DNA of 64,000 nucleotides from Vibrio maritimus. Its GTDB lineage: Bacteria; Pseudomonadota; Gammaproteobacteria; Enterobacterales; Vibrionaceae. Location: the NCBI GenBank assembly GCA_003263775.1, contig JYJJ01000006.1:124001-188000 (forward strand), read 5' to 3'. Positions 39,438 to 48,547 of this stretch are shown here, piece after piece. Under the pieces are notes generated by a model. It worked only from the letters and a program-made list of their open reading frames with translations. It was not told the DNA's origin and ran no database searches. Position 1 is the first letter of the stretch. Every line of letters begins with the position of its first letter. Both the position numbers and the translations under genes were made by a program.

Positions 39438-40103
39438 ATGAGTGTAAAGCAAGTTCGATTCACCGACGAAGACAGAGAATGTTTAAGCAACTACTTTCGT
39501 TTAGCAGATACGATTGCCGATTTGATCGGGCCGTACTGTGAAGTGGTTATTCATTCATTTGAAAGCCTAGAAAATTCAGTCGTGAAGATCGTGAATGGTC
39601 ATCATACCGGGCGTGAAATTGGCTCGCCAATCACCGATTTGGGCTTACGTATGTGGAGCACATTCGAGAAAACGGGCGAGGTCTCTCCGAAGAGTTATTT
39701 CACCAATGCTGCCGATGGATCGCTACTGAAATCGACTACGTGTATTTTGGCTGGCCCAGCGCAAAAGCCAATTGGCATGCTGTGCATCAACATGAACTTA
39801 TCTTTCCCATTCCCAGAAATCGTCAAGACGCTGATGCCACAGTGTCACGTACCGCAAACCTTTGTCAGTGAAACCTTCAGTAATAACGCGAACGACGTGA
39901 TTAAGCAGGCACTGAGCGCTGCTATGCAAGAGGTGGATCAAGACGAGACGGTTTCCGCTAAAAGTCGTAACAAAGTCATTGTCCGTTGTTTGTTTGATAA
40001 CGGCGTATTTGAGCTAAAAGAGACGACTACGCAAGTATCAGAGCAACTTGGGATCAGCCGTCAGGCGGTTTACAAGTTTATCCGTGAATTTAAATCAGAA
40101 TAA
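39438..40103 (+). CDS. YheO/DauR-like transcriptional regulator
   Basis: About 221 residues. The N-terminal YheO-like PAS domain (residues about 20-130; GPYCEVVIHSFESLENSVVK, GKPIGMLCINMNLS-like) is joined to a C-terminal HTH (VSEQLGISRQAVYKFIREFK). This is the DauR/YheO architecture of regulators that respond to amino acids. It is followed in the same direction by ridA (24 bp) and a cystine-type symporter, a likely operon. GGTTTA-type sites precede it. The effector may be cysteine, cystine or a related amino acid; this is inferred from the neighbours. Confidence 0.8.
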   Translation: MSVKQVRFTDEDRECLSNYFRLADTIADLIGPYCEVVIHSFESLENSVVKIVNGHHTGREIGSPITDLGLRMWSTFEKTGEVSPKSYFTNAADGSLLKSTTCILAGPAQKPIGMLCINMNLSFPFPEIVKTLMPQCHVPQTFVSETFSNNANDVIKQALSAAMQEVDQDETVSAKSRNKVIVRCLFDNGVFELKETTTQVSEQLGISRQAVYKFIREFKSE

Positions 40104-40127
40104 AACTAATAAGTTAGGAGTTATATC

Positions 40128-40511
40128 GTGAAACAGATCATTGCCACTGAACAAGCACCTGCCGCTATCGGTCCTTACTCTCAAGGTACGTCTTACGGCG
40201 ACATGGTTTACACATCAGGCCAACTACCACTGGTTCCAGAAAGCATGCAGTTTGTTGAAGGTGGCATCAAAGAGCAAGCTCGTCAGTCACTAGAGAACTT
40301 AAAAGCGGTGCTAGAAGCAAGCGGAGCGGGCCTAGACACAGTATTGAAGACGACATGCTTCCTATCAGACATGGAAAACTTCGCAGCATTTAACGAAGTA
40401 TATACAGAGGTATTTGGTACAGAAAACGCACCAGCTCGCTCTTGCGTTGAAGCTGCAAGACTACCAAAAGACGCATTGGTTGAAGTTGAAGCCATTGCAT
40501 ACAAAAAATAA
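40128..40511 (+). CDS. ridA: RidA-family enamine/imine deaminase
   Basis: 127 residues, standard length. GTG start with AGGAG. Hallmarks: [20 protein letters not shown] near the N-terminus and [20 protein letters not shown] with the conserved Arg and Glu near the C-terminus. RidA hydrolyses reactive enamines such as 2-aminoacrylate released by PLP enzymes acting on cysteine or serine. Next to a cystine transporter this fits removal of aminoacrylate during cysteine breakdown. Confidence 0.92.
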   Translation: MKQIIATEQAPAAIGPYSQGTSYGDMVYTSGQLPLVPESMQFVEGGIKEQARQSLENLKAVLEASGAGLDTVLKTTCFLSDMENFAAFNEVYTEVFGTENAPARSCVEAARLPKDALVEVEAIAYKK

Positions 40512-40551
40512 CCGATTTTCGGACATAAATGGGTATCAATAGGAGATTCTC

Positions 40552-41958
40552 ATGAGCGTTTCATTTATTGGATTGAGCATCCTGTTCTTTGGGTTCTACG
40601 CATTACTTGCGAACTTCAAAAAACAAAAGAAAAGCTTTAACTTCCGCGTACTGAGTGCGCTTGCTGCTGGTTTGTTGTTCGGTGGTGCAATTCAGCTCGT
40701 ATTCGGTGTGGGCAACGTTGCAACGGCAGGTTTTGCTGAACTGATTTCTATATTCGGTAAAGGCTACATCAAGCTTCTACAAATGATCGTAATCCCACTA
40801 GTATTTGTGGCGATGATCTCTTCGATCATGAACGTAGAAGGTGGCGGTGCGCTATCGCGTATTGCACCAAAAATCATCGGTATTCTACTTTTCACTTGTG
40901 CAATCTCAGCGGCGGTGGGCATCGCAAGTATTTACCTATTCGGTATCGATGCTAACGCGCTAGTCAGCACTATCGGCACTAACAGCGCTATTGAGGCACG
41001 TGGTGACTCTCTGATTGCAACACAAGATGCGATGGCGAGCAGCGGTCTGTCAGGTATGGCTCTGTCTATCATCCCGACCAACATCTTTGACATGCTAACG
41101 GGCTCTCAACGTACTTCGACACTATCAACTGTATTGTTCGGTATGTTCCTTGGCTACTGTATCCTGCAAGTAAAAAACCGTAAGCCTGAGAAAGTGCAAA
41201 ACTTCGTTGATTTCATCAACTCTGCAAAAGAAGTAGTACTCTCAATGGTACGTGAGATTTTGAAGCTGACGCCTTACGGTGTATTCGCTCTGATGACCAC
41301 GTTCATGATGACAAACGATTTGTTCGCACTAGCAGAAATGGGTCGCTTCCTACTTGCAAGCTATGTGGCAATTGGTGTGATGTTTGCTATCCACTTCGTG
41401 ATGGTGTCTATGTTCGGTCTGTCTCCTGCTAAGTTCATGAAGAAAATCTGGCCGGTGCTCGTATTTGGCTTCGGTTCTCGCTCAAGCATGGCGGCAATCC
41501 CACTAAACGTTGAAACTCAAACTCAACGTCTAGGTGTGGACGAAGAAACAGCAAACATGTCAGCAACTTTCGGTACCAGTATCGGTCAGAACGGTTGTGC
41601 GGGTATCTACCCAGCAATGCTAGCTATCATGGCGGCTCAAGTAATGGGCATGCAAGTTGACCTAGGCTTCATACTACAACTGATTGCTGTAATTGCGATT
41701 GCTTCTTTCGGTATCGCAGGTGTTGGTGGCGGTGCAACGTTTGCAGCAGTAGCAGTACTAACCATCATGGGTTTAGACATTACGGTTGTGGCGATTCTGG
41801 TTTCAATCGAAGCGCTTATCGACATGGCTCGTACCGCGCTTAACATCTCTGGCTCAATGTTGTCAGGTGTACTAACCGCGAAGAAGAATGGCTCATTAAA
41901 CACTGAGCAATACAATGCTGACGTTACTGCAACAGTAACGAAAGAAGCAGCTGTGTAA
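40552..41958 (+). CDS. L-cystine symporter TcyP-like (DAACS family)
   Basis: 468 residues. The line IFGKGYIKLLQMIVIPLVFVAMISS matches the third-helix region of TcyP/YdjN and other dicarboxylate/amino acid:cation symporters. Later comes the hairpin segment with FGTSIGQNGCAGIYPAMLA and the final domain VGGGATFAAVAVLTIMGLDI, where the substrate and Na+/H+ bind. E. coli TcyP (463 residues) imports cystine. A dicarboxylate substrate cannot be excluded but the length and the hydrophobic N-terminal extension favour the TcyP branch. AGGAG precedes the start; a strong terminator follows. Confidence 0.82.
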   Translation: MSVSFIGLSILFFGFYALLANFKKQKKSFNFRVLSALAAGLLFGGAIQLVFGVGNVATAGFAELISIFGKGYIKLLQMIVIPLVFVAMISSIMNVEGGGALSRIAPKIIGILLFTCAISAAVGIASIYLFGIDANALVSTIGTNSAIEARGDSLIATQDAMASSGLSGMALSIIPTNIFDMLTGSQRTSTLSTVLFGMFLGYCILQVKNRKPEKVQNFVDFINSAKEVVLSMVREILKLTPYGVFALMTTFMMTNDLFALAEMGRFLLASYVAIGVMFAIHFVMVSMFGLSPAKFMKKIWPVLVFGFGSRSSMAAIPLNVETQTQRLGVDEETANMSATFGTSIGQNGCAGIYPAMLAIMAAQVMGMQVDLGFILQLIAVIAIASFGIAGVGGGATFAAVAVLTIMGLDITVVAILVSIEALIDMARTALNISGSMLSGVLTAKKNGSLNTEQYNADVTATVTKEAAV

Positions 41959-41974
41959 TTTCTAAACATAATAA

Positions 41975-42005
41975 AGAGCACCCAACGCGGGTGCTCTCCG
42001 TTTTT
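41975..42005 (+). terminator. Terminator after the cystine symporter
   Basis: Perfect 9-bp stem agagcaccc / gggtgctct, 5-nt loop, then ccgttttt. Confidence 0.9.
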
Positions 42006-42034
42006 CCTGAGTTCAGGTTATTTAGGTAATAAAT

Positions 42035-43357
42035 ATGAAAGTTGTTGTCGTAGGCGGTAGCGCTGCAGGTATGAGTTTCGCAGCGAAATACAAACGTAAT
42101 CAACCATCAGATGAAGTAATTGTGCTGGATAAGCGCGATTACATCTCGTTCGGTGCGTGTGGCTTACCTTATTTTGCTGGTGGCATGTTTGATGACACTG
42201 AGCGAATGATTTCTCGTACGCCAGAACAAGCGATTAAATCTGGCTTAGACGTGCGCATTGAAACTGAAATGGAAGCACTAGAGCGCACAGAAAAGCAGAT
42301 TAAAGTTCGTCATCAAGGTCAAGAAAGCACCATCGATTACGATATGTTGGTGATTGCCACAGGCGCACGCCCAATCGTACCATCGTTTGGCGAGTTCAAC
42401 CCAGAGCATGTATACACGCTAACCAGCATGGAAGATGGCTTGGCAGTAAAAGAAGCGCTTAAGGACAACAGCAAACAACGCATTTGCGTTATCGGCGGTG
42501 GTTTTATCGGCCTAGAAGTGTTCGATGCTGCACACTTACTAGGTAAGCACGTCACCATCATTGAGCGTGAACAACATGTGATGAGTCGTCAGTTCAGCCC
42601 AGAAATGATTGAAACGGTAGAAGGCGCGATTCGTGAATCTGGCGCTGAGCTTAAAACCGGTTGCAGCGTATCAGCCATTCGTGATGCGGAGCAGGGCGGC
42701 TACATCGTAGAAACTGACAACGGCAATGTTGAAGCAGACGTTGTGATCATGTCGCTTGGCTTCAAACCGAACACAGAAGCGTTCGAGTTACCAAAAACAG
42801 TGAACGGCGCATTGTTAGTCGATGAGTTTGGCGCAACAGAAGATGCACATATTTACGCTGTGGGCGACTGTGCAGTGGTTCACCATATGGCGCTAGGCAA
42901 ATCAGTGTATGTTCCACTTGCAACCACAGCTAACAAGCAAGCGCGCATGATGGCTGACAAACTTGCAGGCAAAGACACTTACATGAGTGGTTTCTTAGGC
43001 TCGTCTTGCTTGAAAGTGTTAGATTACGAACTGGCATGCACAGGCCTATCGGAACTGCTTGCTAAGGAACACGGTTTGGAAGTGAAGACATCAACTATTT
43101 CAGATAAAAACCAAACCGACTACTACCCTGGTCAAGAAGACATTAAAGTTAAGTTGGTTTACCACCCAGAAACCCATGTACTGCTTGGTGGCGAAATCGT
43201 TGGTAAAAAGGGCGCAGTAGGGCGAATCAACGCACTCGCTGTTGCCATCACAGCGAAGATGACCACACAGCAACTAGGCTACATGGACTTCTGCTACGCA
43301 CCTCCATTTTCTCGTACATGGGATGCGTTAAACGTTGCAGGTAACGTAGCAAAATAG
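42035..43357 (+). CDS. CoA-disulfide reductase-like NAD(P)H flavoprotein
   Basis: 440 residues of the NADH oxidase/CoA-disulfide reductase family. FAD-binding VVVGGSAAGMSFA at the N-terminus, the single redox Cys in SFGACGLPYFAGG (Cys43), the NAD-binding ICVIGGGFIGLE near residue 153, and the second FAD site IYAVGDCA near 283. Such enzymes reduce CoA disulfides, polysulfides or related thiol disulfides through that cysteine. Directly behind a cystine importer it may handle disulfide or persulfide sulfur. It lies 30 bp beyond the terminator, so it either depends on read-through or has its own promoter. Confidence 0.8.
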   Translation: MKVVVVGGSAAGMSFAAKYKRNQPSDEVIVLDKRDYISFGACGLPYFAGGMFDDTERMISRTPEQAIKSGLDVRIETEMEALERTEKQIKVRHQGQESTIDYDMLVIATGARPIVPSFGEFNPEHVYTLTSMEDGLAVKEALKDNSKQRICVIGGGFIGLEVFDAAHLLGKHVTIIEREQHVMSRQFSPEMIETVEGAIRESGAELKTGCSVSAIRDAEQGGYIVETDNGNVEADVVIMSLGFKPNTEAFELPKTVNGALLVDEFGATEDAHIYAVGDCAVVHHMALGKSVYVPLATTANKQARMMADKLAGKDTYMSGFLGSSCLKVLDYELACTGLSELLAKEHGLEVKTSTISDKNQTDYYPGQEDIKVKLVYHPETHVLLGGEIVGKKGAVGRINALAVAITAKMTTQQLGYMDFCYAPPFSRTWDALNVAGNVAK

Positions 43358-43402
43358 CTTTTTTGAACAATATTTAACGGGGGCTTACGAGCCCCTAATG
43401 GT

Positions 43403-43607
43403 TTAGCTGTCCTTGTTTAATACCTTCCAATCAAACGATTTAATTCGCTCATCAGCAATATAAAATAGTTTGCTACCCCCAGGAACGTCACCCTCTAGAC
43501 TTCACGAGTCGAAACAACGCGTGAAAGTGATCATACGTTGTTTCCCAATTCGTCAATTTTCGAGCTTTGGTGACAGCGTCTAACCCATCAATAACGCCCC
43601 CAAATAT
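43403..43607 (-). pseudogene. C-terminal remnant of an unknown protein
   Basis: In two frames joined near 43500 the minus strand reads GVIDGLDAVTKARKLTNWET ... HALFRLVKS and then DVPGGSKLFYIADERIKSFD to a stop at 43403. It looks like about 65 residues of a real protein C-terminus, but the family was not recognised and the start is lost. It follows the EIIABC stop immediately, as a deleted downstream operon gene would. Confidence 0.4.
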
Positions 43608-45474
43608 TTATCGGATCTGAGTGACAAGCTCTTTAGCACTATAAATCGCGTCCTTGGTTTCGACATCGATGATGGTCATTGAATGAAAGCGGTCAGCGTC
43701 TTTAATCGCCACATCATGAGCGAGAATCACAAAACTAGTATGCTCAATATCTTTGGCGGTAATTCGGTTGGCAATACCATTTGCTCCTTGGGTTTCGACT
43801 TTTATCTTGATGCCTTGCTCGGCGGCGGCTTTTTCTAGTGAGCGAGCGGCTAGGAAGTATGGGCAACGCCAGAAGGGCATGAGGTGACGGCCAATACGTC
43901 AGCCACACCTTCGCTGGTGATTGAGCTAAGGGTATCTTGAGCGGTTAATGCCCCTTCATTTTGGTCGACGTTTTTCTTGAGGGAAATAACAATTATTGCG
44001 GTGGTCATCGCTCCCACTAGCGTCCCTAACACATAACCAAACACACCATCTACGACGGGAAGAACAATCCAACCGCCCCAAGGTGCGTGGTTGATTACGT
44101 TGAACGCAAAACCGATGATGTTACCAACCATTCCTCCAGCAATCACGGCAGGCAGGACACGAGCTGGATCGCTTGCTGCAAATGGAATGGCACCTTCACT
44201 GATGCCTATCATCCCCATAATGCCTGCGGCTTTACCGGCTTCACGTTCTTCGCGGTTAAACTTGCTTGGGGAAACGAAGGTGGCTAATGCTAACCCTAAC
44301 GGGGGGTGCAAATTGCGATGCCGACGCCACCCATGAGCCAAGGTTGGGTATTGATTTGGGTTTGTGCAAATAGTGTCGCCATTTTATTGATTGGACCGCC
44401 CATATCAAACGCGGTCATCGCGCCTAATACGCTACCAAGCACCATTTTTCCTGAACCTGCCATACCGGCAAGCAGTAAGTTCATTTGTTCCATCACATAG
44501 GCGATTGGCGCGCCAATGCCCCACATGACCACGCCGCAGGTGATGAATGTGCCTATTAACGGGTAGATAAAAATGGCCCCTAGTGCAGTCATGCTATCGG
44601 GTAGCTTAATGCGTTTAAGTGTTTTTACGGTAATGCCTGCGACAAAACCGACGACAATGGCGCCGAGAAATCCGGTTTGATAATACTCAACCGTGATCCA
44701 TGAGCCAATCATACCTGGAGCAAGGCCGGGTTTGTCTGCGATGGAATAAGCAATGTATCCACCTAACGCTAAGGTAAACAGCGTGAGCCCAGCTTGTCCC
44801 ATCTTCGCAATATCTGCCAGGATGCCGGACTCAGGTAAACCACCATGACCACTAAGCATTACAGACAGCGAAAGCAGTACACCACCGGCAACCACAAAAG
44901 GGATCATGTGTGAGGTACCAAATAGCAGGTGCTCTTTTATTCGTCGAAGATACCAAGTGCTGGACGGAGTGATAGGGTGAACTGGTTCAACTGTGTTTTG
45001 GACTTCAGTCGCGTGCTGTTTAGCGTCCACATCTGAGAACAGTGCCAGTACGTCAGCTTTGGTTTTAGCGGACTTCAGTTTTGTAACAAAGCCATCTTCT
45101 ATCAGTTTTGTGGAAACTTGCGCCAGGACTTCAATATGGTGCTCGTCATTATTGTCTGGGGAGGCAAGCATGATAAACACATCAGAGCATTCGCCCGTTT
45201 CCGACCCATAGTCGATACCATGTTGACTAATACCAATCACCACACAAGGCTTGATGACGGTGTTGCTTTTTGCGTGAGGAATCGCAATGCCGTCCTCAAA
45301 ACCTGTATTGCCGATATATTCACGCTGCCAGAGTGCATCGAGAAATAAGGTTCGGTTGGCGAGTTTACCGGTGCTGTCGAGCATATCCACTAGTTCTTCA
45401 AATACGGCTTGCTTACTAGTGGCTTTTAAGTCCAAACAGATGGTGTCTAGGTCGATGAAGTCGGTGATGTCCAT
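43608..45474 (-). CDS. Fructose-family PTS permease EIIABC, frameshifted
   Basis: About 622 residues when joined, in the order IIA (1-150, phospho-His in GIAIPHAKS), IIC (about 185-490; FGTSHMIPFVVAGGVLLS, GISEGAIPFAASDP) and IIB (C-terminal; phospho-Cys in TSCPSGVAHT). Frame is lost near 44298 in a run of six G (CTP-PLGLAL) and near 43858 (AHT-FLAARS). PTS permeases import and phosphorylate a sugar; this family takes fructose, mannose or mannosylglycerate. It is divergent from the EIIB gene at 45669 with a shared AraC-type operator between. Compare the V. cholerae VC1820-VC1827 mannose/fructose cluster, which has similar parts. Confidence 0.85.
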
Positions 45475-45544
45475 AGCGAAAACTCTTACTCAAACAATCG
45501 ACAGACTACCGAGCGATAACCTCTGGAACTATAGTAATAAACAC

Positions 45545-45585
45545 CGATTAGCTGGATTTTTGTAACCAAGATCTAAGAGTGTGAT
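45545..45585 (+). promoter_or_regulatory. Two-part operator, copy 1
   Basis: A 22-bp block (cgattagctggatttttg...) plus, after 11 unrelated bases, agtgtgat. The same two blocks with the same 11-nt spacing occur inverted at 47697-47737. Copy 1 ends 83 bp before the EIIB start; copy 2 ends 77 bp before the araC start. Most likely the AraC regulator site next to a second AraC or a CRP half-site. Confidence 0.7.
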
Positions 45586-45668
45586 TTTCACCTTTCTCTT
45601 GGTTTTGCTTTCCTCATAAAATTTAAGGGTTTTTGTTTTACTACCTACTTTTACCGAGAAGATAAACG

Positions 45669-45974
45669 ATGAAGATTGTAGCGGTAACAGCTTGCCCTAC
45701 TGGCATTGCTCACACATACATGGCAGCGGACGCATTAACTAAAATGGCATCAAAACTGAATGTTTCCATTAAAGTTGAAACGCAGGGTGCAATGGGGGTG
45801 GAACATCAGCTTACCGCTGTCGATATCGCTCACGCTGACAAGGTGTTGATTGTGTCTGATATTGAGATTGAGCAGCCACATCGCTTTGACGCTAGCAAAA
45901 CCGTATACATCGAGATGGAAGAAGTGCTGCTTAATGTCGAAAAAGTGTTTATCCAGCACTGTCGTGGTGTATGA
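45669..45974 (+). CDS. Fructose-type PTS EIIB protein (stand-alone)
   Basis: 101 residues, a single IIB domain with phospho-Cys in VTACPTGIAHTYMAADAL and the family segment IKVETQGAMGVEHQLTAVDI. It accepts the phosphoryl group from an EIIA and hands it to the sugar bound at an EIIC. Its TGA overlaps the ATG of the next gene (ATGA), so both are coupled. The partner EIIC is probably one of the two permeases in this cluster. Confidence 0.9.
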   Translation: MKIVAVTACPTGIAHTYMAADALTKMASKLNVSIKVETQGAMGVEHQLTAVDIAHADKVLIVSDIEIEQPHRFDASKTVYIEMEEVLLNVEKVFIQHCRGV

Positions 45975-46783
45975 GCTTTTTAGGTGAACATAGCGTACCG
46001 ATGAATAAAGAGTACCAACTCACTTTCTTGGTTGAAGACACCGCTGCGACTAGTCGTGCTGCACAGCCATTGTGCAAACTGGCGCGTCAGTTTAAAAGCA
46101 CGCTACGTATCATCAACATTACTCAAAACCGTGATGCTGACCTATCAAAGTCGGTCGCGATGCTGCAAGTGGCTCTGAAGAAGGGCGATTTGGTTCAAAT
46201 CACGGCGACAGGTATTGATGCTGAACTTGCCTGTTTTGTGCTGAAAGACCTCGTCGCTGAGCACTATGTACTTGTGGGTTCACAAATCACCCATGAGTTC
46301 TCGACAGATTTAAGCCAACGCTTTCCGCAGATAAGCCCCTTGTGTGAGACTCGATGGTTTCATGCCAAAGCGCAGACAGCGCTCACGAAGTTCGAATGTC
46401 TTAAAGGCTTGGCAAAACTGGTTTACCCTGCTGAGCCCGATGAACTGCTGCTCTCGTTTATCAAACGCGAAGAGCGTTCATCGACTAGCGTCGCACCGGG
46501 TATCGCACTACCGCATGTGATGTTTGAACATGTCGAGGAGGTGTCTATTGCGGTTATCACTACCGAAGATGAAATAGATTGGAACTCTCGGATGGGAGGT
46601 GTGACGGTCGCTATTGCGTTAGTGCTCCCCACAACACCCAGCAGAGAGCAAATCATCGCCGCCACCACACTGACAAGAAACCTACTTAATGAACACGTTA
46701 CTCAACGATTGCAGAAAACTCGTAGCAGCGTCGATCTTCAAGCCTTGTTAATGTATCTCACATCACGCTTGTTTGAGAGTTAA
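45971..46783 (+). CDS. Degenerate HPr-like domain fused to EIIA(Fru)
   Basis: 270 residues. The C-terminal half (about 145-265) is a fructose-type EIIA with phospho-His182 (VAPGIALPHVMF). The N-terminal about 90 residues align with HPr: RAAQPLCKLARQFKSTLRII, then SKSVAMLQVALKKGDLVQIT and DAELACFVLKDL. In HPr the active-site His lies in LHTRPA; here the equivalent segment is ATSRAA, so the His is Thr27. The HPr-like part therefore cannot carry phosphate and may be regulatory or a docking surface. Overlaps the EIIB gene by four bases and the araC end by four bases. Confidence 0.75.
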   Translation: MSFLGEHSVPMNKEYQLTFLVEDTAATSRAAQPLCKLARQFKSTLRIINITQNRDADLSKSVAMLQVALKKGDLVQITATGIDAELACFVLKDLVAEHYVLVGSQITHEFSTDLSQRFPQISPLCETRWFHAKAQTALTKFECLKGLAKLVYPAEPDELLLSFIKREERSSTSVAPGIALPHVMFEHVEEVSIAVITTEDEIDWNSRMGGVTVAIALVLPTTPSREQIIAATTLTRNLLNEHVTQRLQKTRSSVDLQALLMYLTSRLFES

Positions 46784-47619
46784 CTTGCGCCGCGATACTC
46801 ACTTGGTGTCATTCCTGTACGCGTTTTAAATACACGACAAAAGTAATTCACATCTTTAAACCCACAGCGCTCCGCGACTTCATTGAGCCTAAAGTCGTAC
46901 TTCTTAAGCATAAATTTAGCGCGGTCGATCCTTACTCGCGTGATGTATTCGGCAAGCGTCATGTGGCCTTGCTGTCTGAACAAGCGTGATAGGTGATTGG
47001 CAGATAAGCTAAACCTCTCAGCAATACAGTCACGATTAAGAGGGCGATGGAAGTTCTCTTGAATGTAGATGCAAATCCCTTGGTAAAGATCTTTAACGCG
47101 ATTTTGTGGCTCGGCAATTGGCGCATCAAGCATAGTGTTACTGTATTGCAGTAACGCTTGGAATAGCAGTTCATCCATCGGCTTTTTGTTTCTCTCGCGA
47201 GATAGGGATATCAGCGCTTCTAGAATGTTATCAATCGCAAACCCAGAGCGTGTTTGCAGGCTGTGTTTCTGTATATCACTAAAGCCCGCTTCGCCCTTTG
47301 TTTTGCTCACATAACTTAAACCAAGTTGACTACGACCAAACAGTAGACTCAGCACAGTGCATCCTTGCTCCCAGTCTGGTTTGTTCCAGCAGTTTGGTGG
47401 GATAAAAAAGGCATCTCCAGCTTTTGCGGTGATCTTTTCTACCTTGCGCTCATGGGTTTCGACTTCATTAATGTATTCCCCATCTAGCACAATCTCGAGT
47501 CGGGGGAAGTTGACTTGATAGCTAAACGTAGGGGGAATGTGAAAGTTGCCCGCAAACCAGATGTTTTGGCCTGAGTGGCGCTGTTCTAAAACCGAAGAGA
47601 TGACTGCTTGGAAGTTCAT
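46780..47619 (-). CDS. AraC-family regulator of the PTS cluster
   Basis: 279 residues. Cupin-type sensor domain (about 10-130; YQVNFPRLEIVLDGEY, AGDAFFIPPNCWNKP) and two C-terminal HTH motifs (CIAERFSLSANHLSRLFRQQ and LNEVAERCGFKDVNYFCRVF, ending KTRTGMTPSEYR). It converges on the EIIA-fusion gene and is divergent from the second EII operon. A composite operator lies 77 bp before its start and another before the EIIB gene, so it likely controls itself and the PTS genes in response to the sugar. Confidence 0.9.
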   Translation of the reverse strand: MNFQAVISSVLEQRHSGQNIWFAGNFHIPPTFSYQVNFPRLEIVLDGEYINEVETHERKVEKITAKAGDAFFIPPNCWNKPDWEQGCTVLSLLFGRSQLGLSYVSKTKGEAGFSDIQKHSLQTRSGFAIDNILEALISLSRERNKKPMDELLFQALLQYSNTMLDAPIAEPQNRVKDLYQGICIYIQENFHRPLNRDCIAERFSLSANHLSRLFRQQGHMTLAEYITRVRIDRAKFMLKKYDFRLNEVAERCGFKDVNYFCRVFKTRTGMTPSEYRGAS

Positions 47620-47696
47620 AACTCGTACTCAAAATCGCACAAAGAAAGCTAGCGCATAGATATACAATGTTACCTATACCGCGTCTATCTCGGTAG

Positions 47697-47737
47697 ATCA
47701 CACTTTCATTCCGATGTTACAAAAATCCAGCTAATCG
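47697..47737 (-). promoter_or_regulatory. Two-part operator, copy 2
   Basis: Reverse-complement copy of 45545-45585: identical 22-bp block (47716-47737), 11-nt spacer, identical atcacact (47697-47704). Directed toward araC. Confidence 0.7.
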
Positions 47738-47826
47738 CTTTAACTTACAGTCGAAGCGTAAAGGCAAATACAAGGGTTAAATATGCGGTAATTCACAATT
47801 ATTGTTAAATGAATTATCTGTCTAGT

Positions 47827-47952
47827 AAATGCACTTTATTTTGTTTATCGCTCAGAATTATGAGGTCACTTGAATTGGGCGAGTGGTTCGCACTTATTAT
47901 TGATTAAGGTTCTAACGGTTAAGCCTCGCTATCATGTAGCGAGGCTTTTTCA
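47827..47952 (+). ncRNA. Candidate small RNA or attenuated leader upstream of the PTS operon
   Basis: The 3' end is set by a perfect 11-bp terminator stem; no ORF lies upstream that would need it. A weak promoter (TTCACA, 17 bp, TATCTG) would give a transcript of about 125 nt. Vibrios have a sugar-linked small RNA at the mannitol PTS gene in a similar position. The 5' end is a guess. Confidence 0.35.
47921..47952 (+). terminator. Terminator in the araC/PTS intergenic region
   Basis: 11-bp stem aagcctcgcta / tagcgaggctt, 5-nt loop tcatg, then ttt after the paired T. It lies 144 bp before the EIIA start codon. Confidence 0.85.
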
Positions 47953-48095
47953 TTGCCTAAAGGTTTAGATAAGACATAAATCACACTTCAAAACCCATGA
48001 TACAAAACTGCTATTGATGACTTTTTATTCCTATTTCTGAAATTTCATTCTTCTTTTAAATTTAACTCATCAAGTAAATATAGAAGAGTTAAAAC

Positions 48096-48536
48096 ATGCT
48101 TATCCAATTAACCAATACCCAACTTATTAAGCGCGAACTTAATGCGACTTCGAAAACAGAGGTTTTTGATGAACTGGCGCAAATGCTACTCGACAACCAG
48201 CGCATTAATAATAAAGCCGCTTTTTTAGATGACATCCTAACTCGCGAAGCGATGAGCGTGACCTCAATGGATGGTATTGCTTATCCTCACGCGAAAAGCA
48301 AAGTAGTCATCGAGCCAGCCATTGCGGTGGGCGTGAAACGCGAAGGTATTGATTACGACGATGAAGACGGCGTTAAACCAACCGTGTTTTTCATGATTGC
48401 TTCACCGGATAACGGTGCAGATCACCATATTTACGTTCTTCAAGAGTTGTTCGGAAAATTTGAAGAATCGTTTATTGAAAATATCCAAAACGCGAAAGAT
48501 GAAACTCAGATCCTAGATATTCTAATTAATTCATAA
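48096..48536 (+). CDS. Fructose-type PTS EIIA protein
   Basis: 146 residues, single IIA(Fru) domain with phospho-His in DGIAYPHAKSKVVIEPA. It resembles the IIA domain of the EIIABC at 43608-45474 and lies 11 bp before the EIICB gene, so this pair is a split version of the same permease. It takes phosphate from HPr or FPr in the cytoplasm. Confidence 0.92.
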   Translation: MLIQLTNTQLIKRELNATSKTEVFDELAQMLLDNQRINNKAAFLDDILTREAMSVTSMDGIAYPHAKSKVVIEPAIAVGVKREGIDYDDEDGVKPTVFFMIASPDNGADHHIYVLQELFGKFEESFIENIQNAKDETQILDILINS

Positions 48537-48547
48537 GGTCAGAAACT

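Larger units (their letters stand above)
47620..48095. promoter_or_regulatory. Long divergent control region araC / PTS operon
   Basis: 476 bp with no protein gene. Contents in order: operator copy 2 (47697-47737), an A/T-rich stretch with promoter-like sequence near 47792-47820, a strong terminator at 47921-47952, a weak CRP-like site (taaga-N6-tcaca, 47970-47985), then the EIIA start. The terminator inside an upstream region points to a short transcript or an attenuated leader. Confidence 0.55.
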
